Origin: Rhodococcus rhodnii
GTDB taxonomy: Bacteria; Actinomycetota; Actinomycetes; Mycobacteriales; Pseudonocardiaceae
Length of the DNA stretch: 64,000 bases
Assembly (NCBI GenBank): GCA_000720375.1
Contig: JOAA01000024.1
Coordinates: 87,384-151,383 of the forward strand
Direction of reading: 5' to 3'
The position numbers were made by a program, and so were the translations under genes. The stretch's first letter is position 1. The number at the start of each line of letters is the position of its first letter. The notes under the pieces are model-generated. The model worked only from the letters and a program-made list of their open reading frames with translations. It ran no database searches and was not told the origin of the DNA. Below are positions 17,549-25,996 of the stretch, piece after piece.

Positions 17549-18859
17549 TCAGCGGGCCTTGTCCACGAACTCCTTGATGGACGCGACCATGTAGTCGACC
17601 ATCTCGTCGGTGATCGCCGGGTAGACGCCGATCCAGAACGTCTGCTCGGTGACCAGATCACAGTTGGTCAGCTCGCCGACCACCCGGTGCTCGGTGCCGA
17701 TGTAGGCCGGGTGCCGAGTGAGGTTGCCTGCGAACAGGCGGCGGGTGCCGATCTTGCGCTCCTCCAGGAAGTCGACCAGTTCGGCCCGGCCGAACGGCGC
17801 TTGGGGATCCACGGTCAGCACGAACCCGAACCAACTCGGATCGCTGCGCGGGGTGGGTTCGGGCAGCAGCAGGTGCGGTACGCCGTCAAGCCCTTCGCGC
17901 AGGCGCCGCCAGTTCCGCCGCCGCGCCGCGCTGAACTGCTCCAGCTTGGCGAGCTGGCTGAGCCCGAGCGCGGCCTGCAGATCGGTCGTCTTCAGGTTGT
18001 AGCCGACGTGCGAGAAGATGTACTTGTGGTCGTAGCCGGCCGGCAGCGTGCCCATCTGGTAGTCGAACCGCTTCAGGCACTTGTTGTTCTCGCCCGGTGC
18101 GCACCAGCAGTCGCGGCCCCAGTCGCGCAACGACTCCACGATCCTGAACAGCGCGAGGTTCGAGGTCAGCACGCAGCCGCCCTCGCCCATCGTCAGGTGG
18201 TGCGCGGGATAGAAGCTGATCGTGGTCAGGTCGCCGAACGTGCCGGTGAGCTTGCCGTCGTAGGTCGAGCCCACCGCGTCGCAGTTGTCCTCGATCAGGA
18301 ACAGGTCGTGCTCGGCGGCCAGTTGCTGGATCTCGGTGACCTGGAAGGGGTTTCCCAGCGCGTGCGCGATGATGATCGCCCTGGTGCGTGGCCCGATGGC
18401 CGCTTTCACGTGCTCCGCGGTCGCGTTGTACGACGGCAGTTCGATGTCGACGAAGACCGGAACCAAGCCGTTCTGCAGAATCGGGTTCACCGTGGTGGGG
18501 AAGCCCGCGGCCACCGTGATCACCTCGTCGCCGGGCCGCAGCCTGCGGTCCCCCAACTGCGGTGAGGTCAGCGCCGACGTCGCCAGCAGGTTGGCCGAGG
18601 AGCCCGAATTGCACAGCAAAGCCTTGCGCCGCTTCAGCGCACGGGCGAACTGCGACTCGAACGCGCGGGCGCTGGTCCCCGCCGCGATCCTCATGTCCAG
18701 TGCGGCTTCGACGAGTGCGGCCCCGTCCGCCTCGTCAAGAACGGCGCCGGAGGGCCAGATCTCCGTGACCCCTGGCCGGAATCCCTGTTCTGCCAGGGTT
18801 TCCTGATGGTGCTTGCGCGCCATTTCCAGTGCCAGCGCCTTGTGGTCGGTCATTGTCAT
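17549..18859 (-). CDS. NDP-4-keto-6-deoxyhexose 3-dehydratase (SpnQ/E1-like, [2Fe-2S] PMP enzyme)
   Basis: A 436-residue member of the aminotransferase fold that removes the C-3 hydroxyl. The PLP lysine is replaced by histidine (FYPAHHLTMGEGG), the mark of 3-dehydratases, and the DCWCAPGENNKC segment supplies iron-sulfur cysteines as in E1 and SpnQ. It needs an electron donor; no dedicated reductase is next to it, though a ferredoxin is encoded at 31348. ATG 18859 follows GGAGGAAGGAC; ATG 18853 is also possible. Its presence implies a 2,3,6-trideoxysugar. Confidence 0.9.
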   Translation of the reverse strand: MTMTDHKALALEMARKHHQETLAEQGFRPGVTEIWPSGAVLDEADGAALVEAALDMRIAAGTSARAFESQFARALKRRKALLCNSGSSANLLATSALTSPQLGDRRLRPGDEVITVAAGFPTTVNPILQNGLVPVFVDIELPSYNATAEHVKAAIGPRTRAIIIAHALGNPFQVTEIQQLAAEHDLFLIEDNCDAVGSTYDGKLTGTFGDLTTISFYPAHHLTMGEGGCVLTSNLALFRIVESLRDWGRDCWCAPGENNKCLKRFDYQMGTLPAGYDHKYIFSHVGYNLKTTDLQAALGLSQLAKLEQFSAARRRNWRRLREGLDGVPHLLLPEPTPRSDPSWFGFVLTVDPQAPFGRAELVDFLEERKIGTRRLFAGNLTRHPAYIGTEHRVVGELTNCDLVTEQTFWIGVYPAITDEMVDYMVASIKEFVDKAR

Positions 18860-19004
18860 GTCCTTCCTCCGGCCGCTGTCGGGCCGCTGCGAACGGGGTG
18901 GGCACCCAGCACCCCTCCGATTCTGATCGTGCGTCTTCGAACGTATGGGGCTGCGCTGGAGCGCTGCTCGCAAGCGCCTAGGGCGAAGGTTTGCGGCCAT
19001 GGCA

Positions 19005-19045
19005 AAGGGCCTCCGACCCGGAGTTACTCCGGATGGGAGGCCCTT
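19005..19045. terminator. Long hairpin terminator
   Basis: Outer arms AAGGGCCTCC / GGAGGCCCTT enclose an inner hairpin CGGAG/CTCCG. It follows the end of the ABC-2 transporter operon. The rest of 18860-19056 shows no gene. Confidence 0.75.
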
Positions 19046-19056
19046 GTGCCGCTACG

Positions 19057-19884
19057 TCAGGCGTCCCGCCGCTTGAGCAGGACCGCCGCGATGATCATCA
19101 GAACGGCGGTCCACAGGACGAACACGCCGAAGCCCTGCCATGGCGTGAGCAGGTCGTTGGCGCCCTGCTTCGCCTGTCCGATCAGCAAACCGGCCTCGGT
19201 CGGCAGGTAGGCGTGGATGTAGTCGCCCGCCTTGCCCGGCAGCGTCGCCGCCAGTGGCGCCAGCACGAGCACGAACCCGATCACGATGCTGATCCCGGCC
19301 GCCGTGTGCCGGACGAGAGCGCCGATGGCGAGCGAGAAAACGCCGAGCAGAGCCAGATACAGCCCACCGCCGATCACAGCGCGAAGCACGCCGGGATCAC
19401 CGAGCGAGACCGGAACTTTCTCCTGCAGCATGGCGGCGCCGATGCTGAACGCGACGAACGAGGCCACCACGCTGACGACGAAGACGACCACGAAGAACAC
19501 CACCGACTTGGCGGCGAGCATGGGCAGCCGCCGTGGCACGGCCAGCAGGCTGGACCGGATCATGCCGGTGGAGTACTCCGACGCGATGACCAGGACGCCG
19601 AGCACACAGATGACCGGCTGGCTGGTCAAAAAGCCGCTGCCGAGCATGAATCCGGCCGGGTCGGCGACGATCGCGGCCCGGTCCACCGGGTTCATGTGCT
19701 CCCAGTCGGACACGGCCATCCCGACGAACACCGGCATCAAGCCCGGGAAGAGCACGGCGAGCAGGGCGAGTGACCAGCCGGTCGACCGGACCGACCTGAT
19801 CTTGGTCCACTCCGACTGCACCAGCCTGCCGAAGCCGGCGCTGCGGACTGCGGGCGCCGCGGTGGTCGCGGTGACAGCGGTCAT
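19057..19884 (-). CDS. ABC-2 type transporter permease
   Basis: A 275-residue membrane protein with about six hydrophobic segments, encoded four bases overlapping the ATPase gene upstream. Such two-gene units export drugs such as daunorubicin, but this protein is not close enough to DrrB to name. With the partner ATPase it probably gives self-resistance. Confidence 0.83.
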   Translation of the reverse strand: MTAVTATTAAPAVRSAGFGRLVQSEWTKIRSVRSTGWSLALLAVLFPGLMPVFVGMAVSDWEHMNPVDRAAIVADPAGFMLGSGFLTSQPVICVLGVLVIASEYSTGMIRSSLLAVPRRLPMLAAKSVVFFVVVFVVSVVASFVAFSIGAAMLQEKVPVSLGDPGVLRAVIGGGLYLALLGVFSLAIGALVRHTAAGISIVIGFVLVLAPLAATLPGKAGDYIHAYLPTEAGLLIGQAKQGANDLLTPWQGFGVFVLWTAVLMIIAAVLLKRRDA

Positions 19885-20801
19885 TTCGCACCTCCCTGAG
19901 TCTCGGGCCTGTACTCCACGGCGTCCCGGGTCAGTTCCATGAACGCTTCTTCCAACGAACCGCGCTGCGGGGCGAGTTCGTGCACCACGTGCCCACCGGC
20001 CGCGGCGATCTCGGCGATCCGAGGCGCCTCCATGTTCGCGACGATCAGCTCGCCGGAGCCGTTCTGGGTCACCATGCCGCCCTCCGCCACGATGGCTTCG
20101 GTCAGCCGCTCGCCGTCTGTCGTACGCACCAGCACTGTTTGTTCTGTGCTGCTGTCGATGAACTCCTGCGTCGCGCAGTCGGCGACGAGTTGTCCCTTGC
20201 CGATGACGATGAGGTGCTCCGCGGTCACCGCCATCTCGTTCATCAGGTGACTGGACACAAAGACCGTCCTGCCCTCAGCCGCCAGGTCCTTCATCATGGT
20301 GCGGATCCAGATGATGCCCTCCGGATCGAGCCCGTTCACCGGCTCGTCCAGGATGAGCACGGACGGGTCGCCGAGCAGCGCGGCGGCCAGCCCGAGACGC
20401 TGCCCCATACCCAGGGAGAAGCCGCCTGCCCGCTTGCGCGCGACGTCCTGCAGCCCAACGAGCCCGAGCACCTCGTCGACGCGCTTCGCGCCGATGCCCT
20501 GGGTTTGCGCCAGGCACAGCAGGTGGTTGTACGCACTGCGGCCCGTGTGGACTGCCTTGGCCTCGAGCAATGCGCCGACCGATCGAAGCGGCTGCGGCAG
20601 ATCCCGGTAGTGCTTGCCGTCGATGGTGGCGTCGCCGCTGTTGGCGTGGTCGAGCCCAAGCAGCAGCCGCATGGTCGTCGACTTGCCCGCCCCGTTCGGG
20701 CCGAGGAAACCGGTCACCTTGCCGGGTTCGACGGTGAAGGAAAGGTTGTTCACGGCGACCTTCTCGCCGTAGCGCTTGGTGAGGTTCTTGACTTCGATCA
20801 T
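19881..20801 (-). CDS. ABC transporter ATPase (drug export type)
   Basis: A 306-residue ATPase: Walker A GPNGAGKSTT, signature SLGMGQRLGLA, Walker B SVLILDEPVNGLDPEG, and a C-terminal domain as in DrrA/CcmA-type exporters. Start at ATG 20801 (MIEVKNLTKRYGEK) is the family start; the frame is open upstream without homology. It powers the permease at 19057. Confidence 0.9.
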   Translation of the reverse strand: MIEVKNLTKRYGEKVAVNNLSFTVEPGKVTGFLGPNGAGKSTTMRLLLGLDHANSGDATIDGKHYRDLPQPLRSVGALLEAKAVHTGRSAYNHLLCLAQTQGIGAKRVDEVLGLVGLQDVARKRAGGFSLGMGQRLGLAAALLGDPSVLILDEPVNGLDPEGIIWIRTMMKDLAAEGRTVFVSSHLMNEMAVTAEHLIVIGKGQLVADCATQEFIDSSTEQTVLVRTTDGERLTEAIVAEGGMVTQNGSGELIVANMEAPRIAEIAAAGGHVVHELAPQRGSLEEAFMELTRDAVEYRPETQGGAK

Positions 20802-21113
20802 CGGGGATCTCCGTTCGTCATGAATGGTCGCAACGAGTTCAGGCCTGTGCGGCCACAAAGGACGGTCACAGGCGCATCCCCGCTGACTCGACGTGTTCGC
20901 GAACCCCGATGCCGAGCAGGTCGCCATGAGTGGTCGAGTGCCTTGTCCCGGTCGTCAACGGCGACGAAGCACTGTGAAGGTCTTCCATCCATGCGGCGAC
21001 GCTAAGGCCAGGAGGGCGGTGAACGCTTCTCCATTCCTGACCGGTCCTGTGTAGATCTCGCAACGCGAGCCCGGATGGCGTAACCGCATGCCAAATGGCC
21101 TGCCACAACGACG
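20802..21113. other. Intergenic region without a visible gene
   Basis: 312 bases between the second glycosyltransferase and the transporter ATPase, both on the minus strand. It probably carries the transporter promoter. A short palindrome GTTCGCGAAC lies near 20900; I see no repeat of the cluster operator and no terminator hairpin. Confidence 0.5.
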
Positions 21114-22241
21114 TTATCCGACCAGGGTCTCCAGTTCGCGGACGACTTCGGCGGGCGCGGGCAGCGCGGCCATCTCGTTGCCGAGCGCCTGTGCTCGCTC
21201 GGTATACCGCGGATCGGCCAGGATCTCCCGGCAGCCTGCCGCGATCGCCTCGGCCGGGTTCTCCTCCTTCGCCAGCTCCTCCGGCAGCATCACGATGGCG
21301 GCGCCGAAGCCGGACACCGCCTCCGCGATGGCCCGGTTGTGCGGGTTCGGCGCGGGGACGATCAGCTGCGGGACCCCGGCGCTCATCATCGTCATCCCGG
21401 TGGTCGCGCCGCAGTGGTGCACGACCAGATCACACGTGGGAATCACGACGTCCAACGGAAGCCAGCCGATGCGGACGTCGCCAAGCTGGTCACCGAGCTC
21501 CTCAGCGGTCTTCTTCGGCGCGGCGATGAGCACTTCGGCCCCCGTCAGGACCAGCTGGTCCACCAGATGCCGCATGGCATCCGGCGTCAGCATCCGGAAG
21601 TGCGTTCCCGAGGTGATCAGCACCCGCCGGCGCCCCTTGGGACGGGTGAACATCCACGGCTCCAGAGCACGCTGGGGCGTCTTCGGAAGAAACCGCATCC
21701 GTTGCTGCGCCGGGGGTGCGGGCGTCCGCCGCAGCGACGGCGGGCAGACGTCGATGTACATGGCGGGTTCTGGCAGTCCGGTCAATCCCATGCGCCGCAA
21801 CTCGGGCAGCAGTCCCTCTTCGGCACCGGAGTCGATGCCTGCCAACGGGATCCGGAGATACTCGACATAGCGCACGTACGGAACCCCAAGACGGGTCGCG
21901 AGCAAACCCGCCATGTAGCTCACCGCGCTGCCGACGACCACATCGGGACGCCAGCCTGCCGTGATCTCAAGCAACGACTCCAGTCCCTGGACGGCCATCC
22001 TGGCCAGCCCATGGCCGGTGTCCCGTTCCTCGTCGTCCGACGGGTCGGCCGGCAGGAAACTCCGGATCGTCTCGGACATCATGGAGATCGCGGGAATGCC
22101 CATTTCCCTTGCCGCGTCCATCATCGGCTCGTTCGTGGTGGCCAGGATGACCTCGTGTCCCGCGTTGCGCACGGCCGTCGCGAGAGGCGCGCTGGCGTAC
22201 ATGTTCACGTAGCTACCGGTGACGACGAACAGGAATTTCAT
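21114..22241 (-). CDS. Glycosyltransferase 2 (GT-B fold)
   Basis: A 375-residue paralogue of the enzyme at 15215, sharing long blocks such as LEPWMFTRPKGRRRVLITSG and AEAIAAGCREIL. The donor-binding motif reads VVHHCGATT where the family has HHGG, so a glycine is replaced by cysteine. ATG 22241 gives the family start MKFLFVVTGSYVN. Two transferases and two sugar pathways suggest two different sugars on the product. Confidence 0.87.
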   Translation of the reverse strand: MKFLFVVTGSYVNMYASAPLATAVRNAGHEVILATTNEPMMDAAREMGIPAISMMSETIRSFLPADPSDDEERDTGHGLARMAVQGLESLLEITAGWRPDVVVGSAVSYMAGLLATRLGVPYVRYVEYLRIPLAGIDSGAEEGLLPELRRMGLTGLPEPAMYIDVCPPSLRRTPAPPAQQRMRFLPKTPQRALEPWMFTRPKGRRRVLITSGTHFRMLTPDAMRHLVDQLVLTGAEVLIAAPKKTAEELGDQLGDVRIGWLPLDVVIPTCDLVVHHCGATTGMTMMSAGVPQLIVPAPNPHNRAIAEAVSGFGAAIVMLPEELAKEENPAEAIAAGCREILADPRYTERAQALGNEMAALPAPAEVVRELETLVG

Positions 22242-22316
22242 GGCTGATCGCAGGCTTCCCGTGAGACGGCGGAGGTTGACGGCCCGGCAGGGCCGGGCCA
22301 TCCATGGGATTTCAGG

Positions 22317-23297
22317 TCACTTGCGACGGCATTCGACGATGACCGGGCCGGCCTGTCCGTCCCCGGTCGCCGTGATCCTCAGGCCCGCCTTGTCCGCGAG
22401 GACCCGGAACTGCTCGACCGTGCGCGGTTTGCCGCCGGTCACCAGCATCGTCAGCAGCCCGCCCTTGGCCGACGCCCCGGCCGAGACGCCGCCGACCACC
22501 ACGACACGGCCGTTCGGGCCAGCGGCCTCGGCGCACCGGGTGAGGAGCTTGACCACTCCGTCGTCGGGCCAGTCGATGACCACACGCTTGAGCAGATAGA
22601 CATCCGCACCGCCGGGCAGCGGGTCGAAGAAGCTCTGCCCGCTGACCGTGACGCGGTCGGCCACCCCCGCGGACTCGAAGACCGGGCCGGACTGGGCCAC
22701 CGTGCGGGGAAGATCGACCAGGGTGCCCCGGACATCGGGGTGCACCCGCAGGATCTCCGCCAGCATCGCCCCGGTGCCACCGCCGACGTCGATGACGTGG
22801 CTGACGTTGTCCCAGTCGTCGTTGACCAGGATCGCGGCGTCCGGGACAAAGCCGCCCTCGTGTCCCATCAGCAGGTCGTAGTCGGCCGCGATGTGCGGGT
22901 TGGCTTCGAGATCCTCCCAGAACGAGCGCTCGAAGACCTCCTGGTACGCCGGACGGCCGGTACGAACGGCGGCGAGCAGGCCGCTCCACGCGGTGGCGAC
23001 CCTGCCGGTGTGGCCGTCGAGATCGTGCGCGCGGGCCATGACGGGGTCCAGGAAGCCACGAGCCGCTTCGTTGAGCGTGAACTCGCCATCGGCGGGTTCC
23101 TCGAAGACGCCCCGGCCGACCAGGTGGCGCAACACCCTGGCCAGTGTTTCGGCGTCACAGTTGGTTTTCTGGGCCAGTTCGTCGATCTTCGTGATGCCCG
23201 CGTCCATGTGCTCGGCGACGCCGATGGTCGCCACCACGTACACGCTCCACGGGGTCGCCAGGTCGCTCAGCGCGTCGAGATCCACCTTGTCCGGCAC
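22317..23297 (-). CDS. O-methyltransferase-like protein lacking the catalytic histidine
   Basis: A 326-residue protein of the plant-type O-methyltransferase/DnrK/RdmB family: N-terminal winged-helix dimerisation domain, then SAM motif VIDVGGGTGAMLAEIL and LVDLPRTV. The catalytic-base position, normally HDW, reads VVIDWPDD, so histidine is isoleucine. DnrK and RdmB also deviate here (NW), and RdmB is a hydroxylase, not a methyltransferase. GTG 23297 is preceded by GGAGGT. In kinamycin an O-methyltransferase-like protein (AlpH) attaches glutamylhydrazine; this protein or the one at 39819 could do that. Confidence 0.8.
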   Translation of the reverse strand: MPDKVDLDALSDLATPWSVYVVATIGVAEHMDAGITKIDELAQKTNCDAETLARVLRHLVGRGVFEEPADGEFTLNEAARGFLDPVMARAHDLDGHTGRVATAWSGLLAAVRTGRPAYQEVFERSFWEDLEANPHIAADYDLLMGHEGGFVPDAAILVNDDWDNVSHVIDVGGGTGAMLAEILRVHPDVRGTLVDLPRTVAQSGPVFESAGVADRVTVSGQSFFDPLPGGADVYLLKRVVIDWPDDGVVKLLTRCAEAAGPNGRVVVVGGVSAGASAKGGLLTMLVTGGKPRTVEQFRVLADKAGLRITATGDGQAGPVIVECRRK

Positions 23298-23323
23298 TTG
23301 TTACCTCCAGGGTCGTCGATTGG

Positions 23324-23983
23324 TCAGTTCGTGCCGGCTCCGCTGCTCACCTGACGGATCACCTGCTGCATGGACTCGGTGTCGTTGGCGTGCGGGAACT
23401 CTTCGGCGGGCACGTCGACGCCGAGGAACGCGCACAGCGGGGCCCAGCCCTGCTTCACGTCGTAGACAAGGAGGTTGTCCGCGGGCACGGCGTCGATGAT
23501 CTCCTGGTTGCGCTTGTGGAAGACCTCGATCGCGTGGGCCTTGTCCTCGAACCGGCCGCCGAAGAGACCGTTCCAGACCATCGTGTTGACGATGCGGCCA
23601 AGCCTCGCCGGCGGCGCGTTGCCGTCCGCGGGCGGGTTTTCCCTGCTCTTGAGCACGAACTGGTACAGCGTGTCGTACGTGCTCTGGTACCAGCGCTCGG
23701 CGTCGCGAATCGTCAGCACGACCTTCACGTCGGGCAACGCCTTCGTGATCTCCTGGTAGTAGATCGCCGGCGGACCGTCCACAGCGGACGTGAAGCCGTC
23801 GAAAACCGTTTCCCAGTCGGGGGTCTGCCCCTCGACGACGATTTTCTCCCACTGCGCCAGGCGCTGCGGGCTGTTGATGATGTCGAACATGTGATAGCAG
23901 GGGCCGAACCCGAGCCGGTCCAACGCGACCTGCAGTGAGGTCGTACCGGTCCTGCCCAGACCGGCGTTGACGATCTTCAACAC
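23324..23983 (-). CDS. Sulfotransferase family protein
   Basis: A 219-residue P-loop protein starting at GTG 23983 with GAGGAGA upstream. LKIVNAGLGRTGTTSL is the 5'-phosphosulfate loop and VVLTIRDAERWYQST the 3'-phosphate site seen in sulfotransferases using PAPS. It could sulfate the aromatic core or a sugar, or have another role, since few members of this bacterial group are characterised. A sulfate importer lies at 42794-46377 in the same cluster. Confidence 0.75.
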   Translation of the reverse strand: MLKIVNAGLGRTGTTSLQVALDRLGFGPCYHMFDIINSPQRLAQWEKIVVEGQTPDWETVFDGFTSAVDGPPAIYYQEITKALPDVKVVLTIRDAERWYQSTYDTLYQFVLKSRENPPADGNAPPARLGRIVNTMVWNGLFGGRFEDKAHAIEVFHKRNQEIIDAVPADNLLVYDVKQGWAPLCAFLGVDVPAEEFPHANDTESMQQVIRQVSSGAGTN

Positions 23984-23997
23984 TTGTCTCTCCTCGC

Positions 23998-24435
23998 TCA
24001 GCGCCAGTCCGCTGGATCCTGGTTGGTGGCGACGTTGACGCAGTTCCACAGGTTGACCAGGCCGATCTGGATGACCAGTGCGCCGAGTTCCTGCTCGGTG
24101 TAGTGCTTCGCGGCCTGCGCCCAGACCTCGTCCGGCACCGGGTCCTTGCGGTCGTTGAGCCTGCTGGCGTCCTCGGCCAGTGCCAGTGCGGCACGCTCGG
24201 CGTCGGTGAAGCAGGACTCGTCTCGCCAGGTGGCCACCTTGGGCAGGCGTTCGTCGTGCTCAGCGAGATCGGTTGGCAGCACGTAGATCCGGCCGTTGAT
24301 CTGGCTCACCCGCAGCCGGATGAGATCCATCGTCCGCGTCGGCACGCCGACTTGGCCGAGGACCTTGGTCAGCTCAAGCAAGGGCGGCAACGCTTCGGGA
24401 ATGGCCACTGACGGGTTGGTCATCCGTGGTGACAT
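23998..24435 (-). CDS. Carboxymuconolactone-decarboxylase/AhpD-like protein without the redox cysteines
   Basis: A 145-residue alpha-helical protein with the family layout (LRVSQING, VATWRDE, FTDAERAALALAEDAS, LGALVIQIGLVNLWN). Where peroxidase members have the CxxC of NGCAYC, this one reads NGRIYV, so it cannot act by the thiol peroxidase mechanism. ATG 24435 follows AGGAG. It is located between the sulfotransferase and the glutamyl-hydrolase-like gene. It may bind a cluster intermediate; function unknown. Confidence 0.75.
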   Translation of the reverse strand: MSPRMTNPSVAIPEALPPLLELTKVLGQVGVPTRTMDLIRLRVSQINGRIYVLPTDLAEHDERLPKVATWRDESCFTDAERAALALAEDASRLNDRKDPVPDEVWAQAAKHYTEQELGALVIQIGLVNLWNCVNVATNQDPADWR

Positions 24436-24470
24436 CGGTTTCTTCTCCTAGAGATGCGATCGGCGACCGC

Positions 24471-25202
24471 TCACGCGACAGTGGCGGTCCGGGGCGAAGC
24501 ACGTTCGGCGGCTTCGGCGAGTGCGTGGTGCAGCCGCTGATCCTCGGTCTGGCCGGCTTCCCACTGCACACCGATCGCGAAGGGATGATGGGCCACCTCC
24601 AGCACCTCGACGACGCCGTCCGGCGACCAGCCGGTGGGGATGAGGCCCGCGCCGATCTGATCGATCGCTTGGTGGTGACGGCAAGCAGTCTCGGGTGCGT
24701 CGTCGTCGGCGAGGATCTGCGCGATCCGGCTGCCGGGTTTCGTCTCGAGCGGGTGCCGGCCGAAGGAGACCGTTGGCTCCGGGCAGTGGCCGTCGTTTCC
24801 GGTGACCTCAGGCAGATGCTGATGCAACGTGCCTCCGTGCAGCACGTTCAGCAGCTGCATGCCACGACAGATGGCAAGCGTTGGCATGCCGATATCCAGC
24901 GCCTCCCTGACCAGCGCCAGCTCGGCGGCGTCCATCGCCGGACTGCCCGTGCGGGTCGTCAGGTGCGGGGTTGCGCCGTACAGCGCGGGATCCAGGTCCG
25001 GGCCGCCCGGGATAAGCAGGCCGTCAAGTCCACTGAGGACTTGTCCGGCGCCGGGCAGCAGCGGGATCAGCACCGGGGTGCACCCCGCCGCGGCGAGATA
25101 GTCCACATGCGACTGAAGGGCGAGGTTGACCATCATGGTGGCGCCCTGCAACGTCACCGGCGCCGTCCGGGCACAGATCCCGATCACGGGCCGCCCGGTC
25201 AC
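24471..25202 (-). CDS. Gamma-glutamyl hydrolase-like protein (class I amidotransferase fold, PuuD family)
   Basis: A 243-residue protein with PuuD-like architecture: LLIPGGPDLDP, the nucleophile cysteine C112 in AICRGMQ, and HHQAI. The second catalytic motif, normally VQWHPE, reads VQWEAG, so the histidine is glutamate (E215) and the following acid is lost. PuuD cleaves gamma-glutamyl-GABA. Next to a glutamylhydrazine pathway, a natural guess is removal of the glutamyl group after hydrazine transfer, but the altered triad makes that uncertain. GTG 25202 overlaps the cyclase stop by four bases. Confidence 0.8.
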   Translation of the reverse strand: MTGRPVIGICARTAPVTLQGATMMVNLALQSHVDYLAAAGCTPVLIPLLPGAGQVLSGLDGLLIPGGPDLDPALYGATPHLTTRTGSPAMDAAELALVREALDIGMPTLAICRGMQLLNVLHGGTLHQHLPEVTGNDGHCPEPTVSFGRHPLETKPGSRIAQILADDDAPETACRHHQAIDQIGAGLIPTGWSPDGVVEVLEVAHHPFAIGVQWEAGQTEDQRLHHALAEAAERASPRTATVA

Positions 25203-25525
25203 GGCGACTCCCAGCTGTAGAACCGCTTCGCCATCGCATCGGAAGGCGTACGCCAGGTCTCCGGGTCGTAGGCCTCGATGAACGGCCGCAGATCCTGACT
25301 GATCTTGATGAAACGCGGATCCGTCTTCGCCTCTTCGATGAGTTCGCCACCGTTTTCGGCGTCGAAATCCTGAAGATGGAAGTACAGGCCGTGAAACGAG
25401 AACAGCTGACGCCGCCGCGTTCCCATGCGCTGTGGCATATCCGTGTTGTCGAAAGCGCTGAAGAGCTCGACGACGTCAGCTGTCGAACGAGGATCCATCC
25501 TTGCCACGATCAAATTGCTGTGCAT
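25199..25525 (-). CDS. Polyketide cyclase, TcmI/SchA-CurD family
   Basis: A 108-residue ferredoxin-like-fold protein with the family landmarks NLIVARM, LFSAFDNTDMPQRMGTRRRQLF and LYFHL. Such cyclases close late rings of type II polyketides. It precedes the glutamyl-hydrolase-like gene with a four-base overlap and follows the acetyltransferase gene by 69 bases in the same direction. Confidence 0.85.
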   Translation of the reverse strand: MHSNLIVARMDPRSTADVVELFSAFDNTDMPQRMGTRRRQLFSFHGLYFHLQDFDAENGGELIEEAKTDPRFIKISQDLRPFIEAYDPETWRTPSDAMAKRFYSWESP

Positions 25526-25594
25526 TCCACCGCCGCCTCGATTACTTTCCTGGGCCGCAACGAATGCGAGCGTACTGGCCGCGCGGCAGGGACG

Positions 25595-25996
25595 CTACGG
25601 GTTCAACACCCAGGCGGAATTGTGCTGCGTGAAGCCGATGTGCGGGTAGTACTCTGTCGCGGCGGGCGCGGAGAGCAGCACAATCTTGGCCTGTGGAGCC
25701 TCTTTCCGGGTCGCGTCGATCAGGGCTCGACCGATACCCGACCGTTGCTGGTCCAGACGCACCGCGATATCCGACAGATAAGTCACGTACGAGAAGTCCG
25801 AAACACTTCGCGCGATGCCGACGAGGTCGCCATCGATACGACAGGTGACAACGAGATTGGCGTTTCGAACCATCGCGGCCATGCGTTCGGTGTCCGCGAC
25901 CGGCCTGCGTTCACCGAGCCCCGAGGAACGGTAGACCTCCAGGACCTCGGCCATATCCAGATCGACGCCGTTCTCGCGGCTAATGTCCCATGTCAC
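25595..25996 (-). CDS. GNAT acetyltransferase of the hydrazine module (FzmQ-like role)
   Basis: A 133-residue GNAT protein with the acetyl-CoA loop QQRSGIGRALI and C-terminal YYPHIGF. It overlaps the lyase gene upstream by 17 bases. In fosfazinomycin and kinamycin pathways an acetyltransferase and an adenylosuccinate-lyase-like enzyme turn hydrazinosuccinate into acetylhydrazine and fumarate. The same pair, coupled and facing an amidase/ligase operon, supports that role here. Activity is inferred from context, since GNAT sequences alone do not reveal substrates. Confidence 0.8.
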   Translation of the reverse strand: MTWDISRENGVDLDMAEVLEVYRSSGLGERRPVADTERMAAMVRNANLVVTCRIDGDLVGIARSVSDFSYVTYLSDIAVRLDQQRSGIGRALIDATRKEAPQAKIVLLSAPAATEYYPHIGFTQHNSAWVLNP

